Notes: generated by a model from the letters alone, not told the origin. 28,775 bases of DNA from CAZXIY01 sp964640935 (GCA_964640935.1 CAZXIY010000008.1:1-28775); one strand, 5' to 3'; shown: positions 1-7,244, counted from the first letter of the stretch. Numbers and translations are program-made.

Positions 1-62
1 GTGACATATGCCCTCAAGTCCGAAATTTGCCGGCGATGCAATCTCTCGCACATGGAACAGAC

Positions 63-70
63 TTATATAT
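63..70 (+). promoter_or_regulatory. TATA box of the 57-aa gene / UPF0147 pair
   Basis: TTATATAT lies 45 bp before the ATG at 111. A transcript starting about 26 bp downstream (near 92) would have a leader of roughly 18 nt that contains the AGGTGATT ribosome site at 101-108. The box is nearly symmetric and could also fire leftwards, but no leftward gene can be shown inside the window. Confidence 0.55.
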
Positions 71-110
71 CGGTCGCCTATTCGACCTCTAACCCCACAC
101 AGGTGATTGT

Positions 111-284
111 ATGGAAGAAGTTCTGTGTAGTATCGAAATCACGAAGGAAAACAACGATTTCGTCGCTAAGATCCAAAGCGACCTCGGCGGAAACAGGGAA
201 TACAGGTCCCGTTCTTACGAGGACATAATCGAGCAGTTCGTTGCCGACCTCCAGGAAGAATTCGAATCGATGGAATCAATGTAA
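111..284 (+). CDS. Small conserved-looking protein of unknown function (57 aa)
   Basis: I do not recognise the family. The ATG at 111 is preceded by AGGTGATT at 101-108, a good match to the archaeal anti-Shine-Dalgarno sequence, and by a TATA box at 63-70; these two signals are the main reason to call it. The 57 residues look like a beta-hairpin (about residues 3-23, alternating hydrophobic and polar) followed by one acidic amphipathic helix (about 33-55, rich in Asp and Glu). There is no signal peptide, membrane span or cysteine pair. It ends 13 bp before the UPF0147 gene and probably shares its mRNA. A longer overlapping frame from base 1 has no start signal and unnatural composition, so it was set aside. 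Confidence 0.6.
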   Translation: MEEVLCSIEITKENNDFVAKIQSDLGGNREYRSRSYEDIIEQFVADLQEEFESMESM

Positions 285-297
285 GAGGCGTGTTAAA

Positions 298-570
298 ATG
301 GCAGCACAAGACGCGAAACTGAGACAGATTGCAAACGAACTCGAGGGGCGCCTCGCAAATGACAACGGCGTACCGAGGAACATCAGGAAAGGCGCCACAG
401 ATGCTGTCTCGCTTCTGCTTGACGGAAGCAAAGCACTCGATCTCCGTGTATCGAATGCGATTAACATCCTCGCGGATCTCTCTAACGACCCCAACATTCC
501 GATGGAGTCTTGGAGCGCGATAATGCAGATTCTCTCCGATTTGGAGATAATGTTAAAATCGCTTAACTGA
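298..570 (+). CDS. UPF0147 family protein
   Basis: This 90-aa, all-helical, cytosolic protein matches the archaeal UPF0147 family in length and pattern. Visible hallmarks are the segment with NGVPRNIRKGA around residues 27-37 and the C-terminal part with LSNDPNIP near 65-72 followed by a helix ending at the stop. The function of the family is not established. The start is the ATG at 298: GAGGCG at 286-291 is the ribosome site, and the upstream in-frame extension to 241 only overlaps the preceding small gene. It is the second gene of a two-gene unit and is followed by a hairpin at 576-596. Confidence 0.85.
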   Translation: MAAQDAKLRQIANELEGRLANDNGVPRNIRKGATDAVSLLLDGSKALDLRVSNAINILADLSNDPNIPMESWSAIMQILSDLEIMLKSLN

Positions 571-575
571 AGAAT

Positions 576-600
576 GAAGGTCCTTTAGGGCCCTTCAATT
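576..600. terminator. Hairpin between convergent UPF0147 and guaAa
   Basis: GAAGG (576-580) pairs with CCTTC (592-596), extended inwards by TCC/GGG around a TTTA loop with one bulged C. It lies in the 24 bp between two facing stop codons and overlaps the last codon of guaAa, so it could serve both strands. Confidence 0.5.
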
Positions 601-1170
601 CTTCCATTCTTTTACAATATCAATAAAGTTCTGGAACATCTCCGGACCGTATTGAGTATTCTCCACTTCCGGATGGAATTGGACTGCATAGATCGGCCTT
701 TTCAGACAGCGTACCGCTTCGACGGGGCATGTGGGCGAATGGGCGGTGATCTTGAAACCGTCCGGAACGACCTTCACCTCGTCGTTATGAGATGCCCACG
801 CCGTTATTTCCGACGGTATGTTACGGAAGATGTCGTCATGATCGTCTATCTTCAGGTCGACATGGCTGAACTCCGGATTTGCGGCCGGTCCTAGCTTGCC
901 GCCGAAGTATTCGCATGTGAACTGCATACCGGCGCATATTCCCAGGATCGGAAAATCGGCTTTGTCCAGATATTCGCCGTTGTTGCCCATGGCATCTTTG
1001 TCCGATGCCACACTGGGAGAACCTCCGGAAAGGACCAGCCCGTCGACATCCTTGATCTCGTCAAAGGGGGTCGTGTTAGGAACGATCTTTGTATCGATAT
1101 CGAGGTATTTCAGAACCCTCCATTCGCGATGCGTCCACTGACCGCCGTTGTCGACGACATAAATCTTCAT
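595..1170 (-). CDS. guaAa: GMP synthase, glutamine amidotransferase subunit
   Basis: This subunit releases ammonia from glutamine and channels it to the GuaAb synthetase subunit, which converts XMP to GMP (last step of guanine nucleotide synthesis). The 191-aa protein is a class I glutamine amidotransferase. The nucleophile elbow GICAGMQ has Cys79, and FHPEVE has His166 and Glu168, so the full Cys-His-Glu triad is present. The LSGGSPSV loop (48-55) builds the oxyanion region. Stand-alone length is typical of archaea, where the enzyme is split in two. The ATG at 1170 is chosen because a TATA box at 1193-1201 (minus strand) sits about 27 bp upstream, which predicts a leaderless mRNA. guaAb lies 164 bp upstream on the same strand. 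Confidence 0.95.
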   Translation of the reverse strand: MKIYVVDNGGQWTHREWRVLKYLDIDTKIVPNTTPFDEIKDVDGLVLSGGSPSVASDKDAMGNNGEYLDKADFPILGICAGMQFTCEYFGGKLGPAANPEFSHVDLKIDDHDDIFRNIPSEITAWASHNDEVKVVPDGFKITAHSPTCPVEAVRCLKRPIYAVQFHPEVENTQYGPEMFQNFIDIVKEWKN

Positions 1171-1192
1171 GGGACACTAATAAAAAAATCCC

Positions 1193-1201
1193 GATATAAA
1201 C
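1193..1201 (-). promoter_or_regulatory. TATA box of guaAa
   Basis: On the minus strand it reads GTTTATATC, centred about 27 bp before the guaAa ATG at 1170. The predicted transcription start falls at or next to the start codon (leaderless). It shows that guaAa can be expressed separately from purE-guaAb. Confidence 0.55.
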
Positions 1202-1245
1202 ATAACGCGTACTGAGGACGGACGGATTTATGTGCCAGTCCGAGA

Positions 1246-1322
1246 CCGATCGCATATTGCCGACGATCGGCACGTCGATTCCTTTCGAAGAACGATGCGG
1301 TCGGCCGACAAAGCGGCCGACC
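1246..1322 (-). terminator. Two tandem hairpins downstream of guaAb
   Basis: The first hairpin met by transcription of guaAb is perfect: a 9-bp stem (1299-1307 with 1314-1322) and a 6-base loop, starting 13 bp after the guaAb stop. A second, 7 bp with an 11-base loop, is CCGATCG 1246-1252 with CGATCGG 1264-1270. Neither has a long T tract. They probably end or stabilise the 3' end of the purE-guaAb mRNA; a small structured RNA in this 164-bp gap cannot be excluded. Confidence 0.5.
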
Positions 1323-1334
1323 TGTGTCGTATCT

Positions 1335-2282
1335 TCACTCCCATTCGATTGTCGCCGGGGGCTTGTTCGTTATGTCGTAAACAACGCGGTTCACCTGGTC
1401 CTTCATGGTATTGGTGATGCGCGTGGATATGACGTCGAGAACGTCGAGCGGTATCCTGGAGTATGTCGCTGTCATAGCATCGACGGATGCCACCGAACGG
1501 ATCGCAATGGTCCTTCCGTACGCCCTTCTGTCGCCCTGGACACCCACGGATTTGGATGGGAGCAGAACGGCGAAGTATTGCCACGGCATCTCCATCTTTC
1601 CGTTCGCTACGGCTTTCTTAATCTCATCCTCCACGATGAAACATGCTTCGCGGACGATCTCGATCTTCTCTTTAGTGACCTCGCCCAGACATCTGACGGC
1701 AAGTGCCGGGCCTGGGAAGGGCTGTCTTTCGGATGCTTCCACTCCAAGCAGTCTCGCGACCTGTCTGACCTCGTCCTTGTAGAGATCACGGAGAGGCTCG
1801 CAGAGCGTCATATTCATGTCCTTGGGAAGACCGCCGACGTTGTGATGCGACTTTATCGTATCGCGGACACCGTCGCCGGATTCTATCCAGTCCGGGGCGA
1901 TAGTGCCCTGCACCAGATACGTCGCCTGGAATCCTTTTGCCTCTTTCTCGAAGATCCTGATGAATTTCTCGCCTATGATCTTCCTCTTCTTCTCGGGATC
2001 CTCGACCCCTTTCAATGCGGCGAAATATTCCTCCCCCGCATCCACTATCCTGTAGTTGATGCCCATGTCGTCAAGCATCTTGCGGACCTCGTCGGTCTCT
2101 CCTTTCCTCATGAGCCCTGTGTCAACATACACCGCCAGAAGTCTGTCGCCTATCGCTTTGCTGGCTATGGTCGCCGCGACCATGCTGTCCACTCCACCGG
2201 AACATGCGATTATCGCTTTTCCCTTGATCGCATCGGAAACCGCTTTGACCTGCTCATCAACGAATTTGTCTGCTTTAAACAT
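1335..2282 (-). CDS. guaAb: GMP synthase, ATP-PPase (synthetase) subunit
   Basis: It adenylates XMP with ATP and replaces the adenylate with ammonia supplied by GuaAa, giving GMP. The 315-aa protein has the ATP pyrophosphatase P-loop SGGVDS at about 28-33, and the C-terminal dimerisation domain ends in the characteristic VYDITNKPPATIEWE. The start is the ATG at 2282. It overlaps the end of purE by 8 bp (the ATG lies inside the last purE codons), so translation is coupled. The frame stays open upstream of this ATG, but that extension runs antisense-like through purE and has no family similarity. Inference: coupling of purE with guaAb ties an early and a late purine step together. Confidence 0.95.
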   Translation of the reverse strand: MFKADKFVDEQVKAVSDAIKGKAIIACSGGVDSMVAATIASKAIGDRLLAVYVDTGLMRKGETDEVRKMLDDMGINYRIVDAGEEYFAALKGVEDPEKKRKIIGEKFIRIFEKEAKGFQATYLVQGTIAPDWIESGDGVRDTIKSHHNVGGLPKDMNMTLCEPLRDLYKDEVRQVARLLGVEASERQPFPGPALAVRCLGEVTKEKIEIVREACFIVEDEIKKAVANGKMEMPWQYFAVLLPSKSVGVQGDRRAYGRTIAIRSVASVDAMTATYSRIPLDVLDVISTRITNTMKDQVNRVVYDITNKPPATIEWE

Positions 2283-2748
2283 CAGCCTGCACCTCTTCTG
2301 AATCCCTTGCGACCTTGGCCGCCATCTCCCCTCTGTAATCATCCAGTTTCTTCGCGATGGCACGATCGGAGATCCCGAGGATCTCCAACGCCAATATCGC
2401 AGCATTGTCGCCCCTGTCCAGGCCGACCGTCGCTACCGGTATACCCGGCGGCATCTGAACGATCGAGAGGATAGAGTCCAGATTCACCTTGCCGCTCACC
2501 GGAACGCCTATCACCGGCTTTGTCGTGAACGATGCGACCACACCCGGAAGGGCGGCGGAAAGTCCGGCGATCGTGATGAAGATATCGGCATCCGATTTCT
2601 TCACGGAATCTTCGACCAACTTGGGCGTTCTGTGGGCGGACGCTACTACCGCGCTGTAAGAGACATCGAATTTCTTCAGAATTTCGGTGGATTTCTCAGC
2701 GATCGGAAGATCGCTCTTGCTCCCCATGACGATCAGAATCTTAGGCAT
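2275..2748 (-). CDS. purE: N5-CAIR mutase / AIR carboxylase PurE
   Basis: A 157-aa PurE protein acting on aminoimidazole ribotide in de novo purine synthesis. The phosphate-binding motif GSKSD (9-13) and SAHRTP with His39 (37-42) are clear, as is the IVQMPPGIPVATVG stretch near 96-109. The second histidine of bacterial class I enzymes (AAHLPG) is absent: here the motif reads SAALPG (65-69), a form I associate with archaeal PurE. Whether the substrate is N5-CAIR or AIR plus CO2 therefore cannot be read off. No purK lies nearby. The start is the ATG at 2748, about 27 bp below a TATA box at 2771-2780; a 33-residue in-frame extension upstream is rejected. guaAb overlaps the 3' end by 8 bp. Confidence 0.92.
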   Translation of the reverse strand: MPKILIVMGSKSDLPIAEKSTEILKKFDVSYSAVVASAHRTPKLVEDSVKKSDADIFITIAGLSAALPGVVASFTTKPVIGVPVSGKVNLDSILSIVQMPPGIPVATVGLDRGDNAAILALEILGISDRAIAKKLDDYRGEMAAKVARDSEEVQADV

Positions 2749-2770
2749 CGAACGACTGACTGATTCAAAG

Positions 2771-2780
2771 CATATAAATA
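2771..2780 (-). promoter_or_regulatory. TATA box of purE-guaAb
   Basis: TATTTATATG on the minus strand, centred about 27 bp upstream of the purE ATG. The predicted mRNA is leaderless. This is the cleanest argument for the purE start at 2748. Confidence 0.6.
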
Positions 2781-2977
2781 CGTCGCAACCGCGGCGACTG
2801 GCTAAATCCTTGGACACAAAAACCTCATGGTGATATAATCCATCCATTTGTACGATTATGCTGGACTGCTGGCCATCGTCAAGAATGATTAAATATGATA
2901 ATATGCAAATTTTTACTGTGACCTGGTCGAATAGGATAAAATACTTTCAAGCGAAAGAATATAAATTTGTCCCAATG
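2781..2977. other. Divergent purE / gar1 intergenic region
   Basis: About 300 bp separate the purE and gar1 start codons (2749-3048), and this is the middle of it. It is much more A/T-rich than the flanking genes, especially 2885-2975. It holds a small inverted repeat, CTTTC (2944-2948) and GAAAG (2953-2957), some 20 bp upstream of the gar1 TATA box, which might bind a regulator. I see no open frame with a start signal and no tRNA-like fold. Confidence 0.4.
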
Positions 2978-2987
2978 TTTTATATAT
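2978..2987 (+). promoter_or_regulatory. TATA box of gar1-tfb
   Basis: TTTTATATAT, with a predicted start of transcription near 3009. That leaves a leader of about 40 nt before the gar1 ATG at 3049, unlike the many leaderless genes here, with a GTGATGAT ribosome site just before the ATG. Confidence 0.6.
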
Positions 2988-3048
2988 GAAGTCCACCTCT
3001 ACCCATTTCGTTAGAACCGATTTCTTCTAAATTTGGAATTGTGATGAT

Positions 3049-3309
3049 ATGGATTGCTTGGGTTTTGTCGAAACTGTATCCGGCGACGGACGGTTTGTGG
3101 TCAAGGCAACTGCCGCTCCGGAGGCAAACGATCCAGTATTCGATTCCAAAGGCACTAAGATCGGTTCGGTGAAGAGGATCTTCGGTCCCGTGGACGGCCC
3201 GTACGTGACGGTCGTGCCTATCGACAAGTCGATACTCGCCGATATTCTGGGAAAGAAGATATACTACAGGGGAGAGGCCAAATATGGCAAAGATAAGAGA
3301 AGGCACTGA
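3049..3309 (+). CDS. gar1: H/ACA RNP component Gar1
   Basis: Gar1 binds the Cbf5 pseudouridine synthase in H/ACA guide RNPs and helps substrate loading and release during rRNA pseudouridylation. The 86-aa protein is the single archaeal Gar1 core: a small beta-barrel with the diagnostic RIFGPVDGPYVTV segment at 43-55, preceded by GTKIGSVK and followed by a basic tail. It lacks the Gly/Arg-rich arms of eukaryotic Gar1. The ATG at 3049 follows GTGATGAT. The last 26 bp overlap the start of the TFB gene in another frame; gar1 next to tfb is a recurring archaeal pair. Cbf5 and Nop10 are not in this window. Confidence 0.9.
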   Translation: MDCLGFVETVSGDGRFVVKATAAPEANDPVFDSKGTKIGSVKRIFGPVDGPYVTVVPIDKSILADILGKKIYYRGEAKYGKDKRRH

Positions 3310-4216
3310 AGAAATCGAGAAGTGTCCGGAATGCGGCAGCAAGCACCTCGTGCGCGACTACGAGAGAGGCGAACTTCTTTGCGAAGACTGCGGACTCGTT
3401 CTGGACGATCAATTTATCGATCAGGGGCCCGAGTGGAGGGCATTCGATGTGGAACAGGGAGAGAAGAGGGCCCGTACAGGCGCTCCGATGACCTACACCA
3501 TACACGACAAAGGACTGTCTACAGAGATCTCTTGGAAGAACAAGGACAGTTACGGAAAGAGCATCCCCACCAGGAACAGGGCCCAGCTTTACAGGCTCAG
3601 GAAGTGGCAGAGAAGGATCCGTGTGTCCAACGCCACAGAGAGGAACCTTGCATTCGCGTTATCCGAACTTGACAGAATGGCTTCCGCAATGGGTCTCCCG
3701 AGGAACGTCAGGGAGACGGCGGCTATGATCTACAGGAAGGCCGTCAACAAGAACCTCATCAGGGGAAGATCCATCGAGGGCGTCGTCGCCGCGTCGCTGT
3801 ACGCTGCGTGCAGACAGTGCGGTGTCCCTAGGACGCTCGACGAGGTCGCAAGTTCAAGCCGTGTAGGCAGGAAAGAGATCGGACGCACATACCGTTTCAT
3901 GACGCGTGAGCTGAAGCTCAAGCTCATGCCGACGAAGCCTCAGGACTACGTTCAGAGGTTCTGCTCCGAGCTCAAGCTCAGCGGAGAGGTCCAAAGCAAG
4001 GCCGCAGAGATACTCAAGGATGCCTCCGAGAAGGAGCTCACATCCGGACGCGGCCCGACCGGCGTTGCCGCGGCAGCGATTTACATCTCGTCCATCCTGT
4101 GCAACGAGCGCAGGACGCAGAGAGAGGTCGCAGATGTCGCGGGAGTCACCGAAGTAACGATAAGGAACCGTTACAAAGAACTCACAGAGAAGCTGGGCAT
4201 CGAGATACAGCTCTGA
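3284..4216 (+). CDS. tfb: Transcription initiation factor TFB
   Basis: The archaeal TFIIB homologue recruits RNA polymerase to TBP-bound promoters and contacts the BRE. The 310-aa protein is complete. It has an N-terminal zinc ribbon with Cys14, Cys17, Cys33 and Cys36, a B-reader/linker region (about 45-100, with the conserved GPEWRAF and TGAPMTYTIHDKGLST), and two cyclin-like repeats (about 105-205 and 210-305). The C-terminal recognition helix region has VTEVTIRNRYKEL. The ATG at 3284 lies 26 bp inside the end of gar1 and is preceded by GGGGAGAGG. It is the only TFB copy in the window. A strong terminator follows at 4223. Confidence 0.97.
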   Translation: MAKIREGTEEIEKCPECGSKHLVRDYERGELLCEDCGLVLDDQFIDQGPEWRAFDVEQGEKRARTGAPMTYTIHDKGLSTEISWKNKDSYGKSIPTRNRAQLYRLRKWQRRIRVSNATERNLAFALSELDRMASAMGLPRNVRETAAMIYRKAVNKNLIRGRSIEGVVAASLYAACRQCGVPRTLDEVASSSRVGRKEIGRTYRFMTRELKLKLMPTKPQDYVQRFCSELKLSGEVQSKAAEILKDASEKELTSGRGPTGVAAAAIYISSILCNERRTQREVADVAGVTEVTIRNRYKELTEKLGIEIQL

Positions 4217-4222
4217 AACTTC

Positions 4223-4252
4223 GGCGGGGTGCATCCCCGCCATTTCTTTTTC
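4223..4252 (+). terminator. Terminator of gar1-tfb
   Basis: A perfect 7-bp stem, GGCGGGG (4223-4229) with CCCCGCC (4235-4241), a 5-base loop, then ATTTCTTTTTC. It begins 6 bp after the tfb stop. Its T tract abuts the stop codon of the convergent endonuclease gene. Confidence 0.8.
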
Positions 4253-5303
4253 ACGGTCTGAACCATTTGAACTCAAGGTATTCGACGCCGTCGCCTACCC
4301 TGCAGAAAAGGAATTCCTTCTTCACGCCGCCGGAAAGCCTTACGGCCCTGGATATCTCCGGCCACATGGTCTTGTTCGCCGCATCTACGGCATGTATGAG
4401 GAATCTCGCGTGGCAGTCGTCCGGAGAACCCTCGTAGGCTCTGAAGTGCGTCCCGTACTTGAAACCGGTCTTGACGACCAGCCCTCTTCCCCTGGCATCG
4501 GCGAACGCCTTCAGCCTGAGATCGAACTCGTCCTGACTGCTCTCTCCGGCCGCCATAAGCTCCGCCAGGGACATCCTCTTGCCTGTGACCGAAGAGATCA
4601 CCGACAGTCTTCCGGAGCCCACCAGATGGCAGCTCTCGATCATCGACAATTGAAGAACATTGTTTATCGTCTTTCCATAGAAACCGCTGTTCTTGACGAT
4701 ATCCGCGTCGGTAGGATCAAAGATGAACACACGATCGCGTATCAGACGTCCGGAGACGACCGCGTTCTCCCTTTTCTCAGCCGCCTTACCTCTTGGGTCG
4801 CGACGGGACATAATGTAGTATGTCACATCCCCTTCCTCGTCGACGACGCCGTAGAGGAGCTTCTTGTTCCTGGATTCGGTCTCGCTGACCTCGCCGGTGA
4901 ATGTCGTAATATCGAACGCCGTACGTTCGGACACTGCCCTGACCATGTAGACCGGGCGGGAATTGCTCATGACCATGCCTCTCGGGAATACGGACAGATC
5001 GAACGTGCCGCTCTCTGCCTTCACGACGAATCCTCTGGATCTGAGGTCGCGGTATACGGCATAGATGATATCGAAGTCCTGCACCATGGACGAAGAGTAT
5101 TCGAAAAGATCCTCGAATCCCTCCTGCTCGTTCTGGTAGATGACCTCCAACCTGCCGCCTTCGACAAGATAGGTGGCCTCCATGAGATCCAGCTCCAGGC
5201 CGCCGCCGCTCATCGGATATCCGTAGTTGCCTTTGTTATAGAATTGGCTTCCTTCCTTCTGATCCTTGATGATGACGGAATCGTCGAGCAGCTCTCCGGA
5301 CAT
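4251..5303 (-). CDS. endA: tRNA-splicing endonuclease EndA (two-repeat form)
   Basis: It cuts tRNA precursors at both intron ends in the bulge-helix-bulge structure. At 350 aa it is about twice the length of the single-unit enzyme, which points to the tandem-repeat form that works as a homodimer (the alpha-prime type known from Archaeoglobus). The C-terminal half carries the active site: GLVVKTGFKYGTHFRAY with Tyr290, His298, and RLSGGVKKE with Lys328 or Lys329. The N-terminal half (about 1-165) has the fold pattern without the triad and is presumably structural. The ATG at 5303 sits about 28 bp below a TATA-like box at 5328-5335. A perfect inverted repeat (5308-5326) lies between box and start codon. 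Confidence 0.93.
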   Translation of the reverse strand: MSGELLDDSVIIKDQKEGSQFYNKGNYGYPMSGGGLELDLMEATYLVEGGRLEVIYQNEQEGFEDLFEYSSSMVQDFDIIYAVYRDLRSRGFVVKAESGTFDLSVFPRGMVMSNSRPVYMVRAVSERTAFDITTFTGEVSETESRNKKLLYGVVDEEGDVTYYIMSRRDPRGKAAEKRENAVVSGRLIRDRVFIFDPTDADIVKNSGFYGKTINNVLQLSMIESCHLVGSGRLSVISSVTGKRMSLAELMAAGESSQDEFDLRLKAFADARGRGLVVKTGFKYGTHFRAYEGSPDDCHARFLIHAVDAANKTMWPEISRAVRLSGGVKKEFLFCRVGDGVEYLEFKWFRP

Positions 5304-5307
5304 ATAT

Positions 5308-5326
5308 GGACGTTTACCGAACGTCC
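5308..5326. promoter_or_regulatory. Inverted repeat in the endA core promoter
   Basis: GGACGTT (5308-5314) and AACGTCC (5320-5326) are perfect reverse complements separated by TACCG. The repeat fills the space between the presumed TATA box and the start codon, where a bound protein would block polymerase. It is a candidate operator with no known binding protein. Confidence 0.4.
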
Positions 5327-5327
5327 G

Positions 5328-5335
5328 TATTTATC
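5328..5335 (-). promoter_or_regulatory. TATA box of endA
   Basis: GATAAATA on the minus strand, centred about 28 bp before the ATG at 5303. The predicted transcript is leaderless. Confidence 0.45.
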
Positions 5336-5360
5336 GGTTGCTACAGAGATCCGAATCCTG

Positions 5361-5386
5361 AAAAAAATAATGGGGGGATATCCCCC
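5361..5386 (-). terminator. Terminator of the ABC importer operon
   Basis: Read on the minus strand: GGGGG, ATAT, CCCCC (5386 to 5373), then a short spacer and a run of seven T (5367-5361). It lies 12 bp after the stop of the substrate-binding protein gene and separates that operon from endA. Confidence 0.8.
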
Positions 5387-5398
5387 GGTTTGCAGGAC

Positions 5399-6442
5399 TC
5401 ATGCCACAGGAAGGCAGCGATAATCGAAATAATCCGTTATGTCGACGGTCGTGAGGCCTTTCAGCGTCCCGGTGTACTTACCAGGATTAGCTTTGACAAT
5501 GTACTCGAACGAACTTTCAATCGAATCTGAATCGTCATTCGTAAGACCTACTTCCCACTGAGCCAGATTGATATATTTCGTCATGACGTCACGGTTCTCG
5601 ATACCGAGTTTGTTCATACAAATGGTTACGGCATCGTCTTTCGTTTCGCTGTTCTCCATATATTTACAGGCCTTGTCAATGGCCGAGAGTATCTTGGCTA
5701 TATCAGAAGAATGGGCATCGACCGTCGATGTGCTGCTGAAGAGCCCGACGGACATAAGCGACCTGTATGTTTCCGTTGCTTCGACATATCCATATTTCTT
5801 ATTATCGGTCTCAACAACATCGATGTTACTGGAACCAGCAATTATTATATCTACAATACCCGTCCTAAGAGCATCGGCCATTCTGGCCCCGCTAGAATAA
5901 TTGTATACGTTTACCTTATTGATATCGTAAGAACCAATACTTGTCTGTAAAACATATTCCTGCCCGGTCTGAGCCAGATACTTCAAAAGAAGAGAATAGT
6001 ACGACACAGCAGTGTTCACGCCTATCTTGGCTCCGATAAGGCTTGTCCCGTCGAATGCGTACGTCGTGTCGGATGCCGCGGCCCCTTTCAACCCGTCGTC
6101 GAGCATCCATCTTCCCACATAGTTGTATTTGTCGCCGTATTCATCGATTAATTTGAGAAATGGATCGGATCCGAATCCAGCAAGATCCACCTTTCCGGTC
6201 GCGAGAGCAGTCGCCGAATCGTTGCCGGACGAGACGCTGACCAACTCGACCTTCACACCCGCATCGCTGAAATATCCTTTTTCGTCTGCGATGTACAGCG
6301 GTTCGAAGTTGTGCTTCACGACCGCTATCTTGTACACTTTATCGTTGTTCGAATTGTTGTTGGCATATACCGCTACGCCGATCGCGGCGACAGCGATTAT
6401 CAGCACCACGATCACCGCGGCGATCTTCTTGTTCTTATCCAT
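5399..6442 (-). CDS. ABC importer substrate-binding protein, NMT1/TauA/SsuA-like
   Basis: It presumably captures the substrate outside the cell and delivers it to the permease encoded upstream. The 347-aa protein begins with a short basic stretch and a hydrophobic segment (about 6-27) that can export and anchor it; there is no lipobox cysteine. The rest is a two-lobe periplasmic-binding fold, with IADEKGYFSDAGVKVELV near 51-68 and LATGKVDLAGFG near 80-91, typical of the family binding sulfonates, nitrate, or thiamine and pyrimidine precursors. The ligand cannot be deduced. It is the last gene of a three-gene operon, 4 bp after the ATPase gene, followed by a strong terminator. ATG start at 6442 with TGAGA upstream. 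Confidence 0.85.
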   Translation of the reverse strand: MDKNKKIAAVIVVLIIAVAAIGVAVYANNNSNNDKVYKIAVVKHNFEPLYIADEKGYFSDAGVKVELVSVSSGNDSATALATGKVDLAGFGSDPFLKLIDEYGDKYNYVGRWMLDDGLKGAAASDTTYAFDGTSLIGAKIGVNTAVSYYSLLLKYLAQTGQEYVLQTSIGSYDINKVNVYNYSSGARMADALRTGIVDIIIAGSSNIDVVETDNKKYGYVEATETYRSLMSVGLFSSTSTVDAHSSDIAKILSAIDKACKYMENSETKDDAVTICMNKLGIENRDVMTKYINLAQWEVGLTNDDSDSIESSFEYIVKANPGKYTGTLKGLTTVDITDYFDYRCLPVA

Positions 6443-6446
6443 TTTC

Positions 6447-7244
6447 TCACTCTATTTTGATTATATTGGGTCTGTTGTCGGCGCACTTGCAGCGCTGAAG
6501 ACGGTTCGATATCTCGTTCCTCAGTCTGCCGTAGCGCTCCTTGTCCTTCAACAGCCCGTCGTCCGGGACCGTCCATTCGCCGGTTATCTTACCGGCGTCG
6601 TTCGACAGCATCACTATCCTGGTACCGAGAAGCAAGGCCTCGTCTATACTGTGCGTGACGAAAACGACCGTCTTCTTCTCTTTGTGCCAGATATCCTTTA
6701 TCTCGCCGTCGAGATAGCTTCTTGTCTGCTCGTCGAGAGCAGAGAACGGCTCGTCCATAAGCATAACATCCGGACGCATGGCGAGGGTCCTCGCTATTGC
6801 CACGCGCTGCTTCATACCCCCGGAGAGGTCCCCGGGTCTTTTATCGTAATAATCCTCGAGACCGACACGCCCGAGGTACTCCATGGCGATATCCATCCTC
6901 TCTTTGTCGCTGTGGGTCTTCCTGTCAATAGAGAAGGCGACGTTCTTCTGAACGTTCATCCACGGAAGCAGGCTGTATTCTTGGAATATAACGGATCTTT
7001 CAGACGAGGGGCCCTTGATCGGCGAACCGCGGTACGATATCGTTCCGCGCTGCGGCCTCTCAAATCCGGCTATAAGGTTCAGGAGCGTGGTCTTGCCGCA
7101 TCCCGAAGGACCGACGATGCAGAGGAACTCGTTCTCGCATACCGAGAGGTTCATGTCCCTCAGTATCAGAGTAGCTTCCTCTCCGTCCGGATCGGCATAC
7201 GCTTTCCATACTCCTCTGACGTCTATCACCGGTTCGGAGGTCAT
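6447..7244 (-). CDS. ABC importer ATPase, NitT/TauT type
   Basis: It hydrolyses ATP to drive the importer. In 265 aa it shows every ABC motif: Walker A GPSGCGKT (45-52), Q-loop FQEY (Gln88), signature LSGGMKQRV (140-148), Walker B VMLMDEP (160-166), D-loop SALD and the H-loop His198. The order and sequence style (TauB/SsuB/NrtD-like) match the neighbouring permease and binding protein. A Cys-Lys-Cys pair close to the C terminus is unusual, but its meaning is unknown. The ATG overlaps the permease stop as ATGA, so the two are translationally coupled. Substrate unknown. Confidence 0.93.
   Translation of the reverse strand: MTSEPVIDVRGVWKAYADPDGEEATLILRDMNLSVCENEFLCIVGPSGCGKTTLLNLIAGFERPQRGTISYRGSPIKGPSSERSVIFQEYSLLPWMNVQKNVAFSIDRKTHSDKERMDIAMEYLGRVGLEDYYDKRPGDLSGGMKQRVAIARTLAMRPDVMLMDEPFSALDEQTRSYLDGEIKDIWHKEKKTVVFVTHSIDEALLLGTRIVMLSNDAGKITGEWTVPDDGLLKDKERYGRLRNEISNRLQRCKCADNRPNIIKIE

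Noticed and set aside
1..53. Possible divergent gene reading left from the first bases
   Set aside because: A minus-strand frame from 53 is open to the edge but the TATA box is too close to its ATG and too little sequence is present.
1230..2474. A 414-codon plus-strand frame
   Set aside because: Antisense to guaAb and the end of purE, which are certain by motif.
2749..2847. 33-residue N-terminal extension of PurE
   Set aside because: It crosses the TATA box and has no counterpart in PurE proteins.
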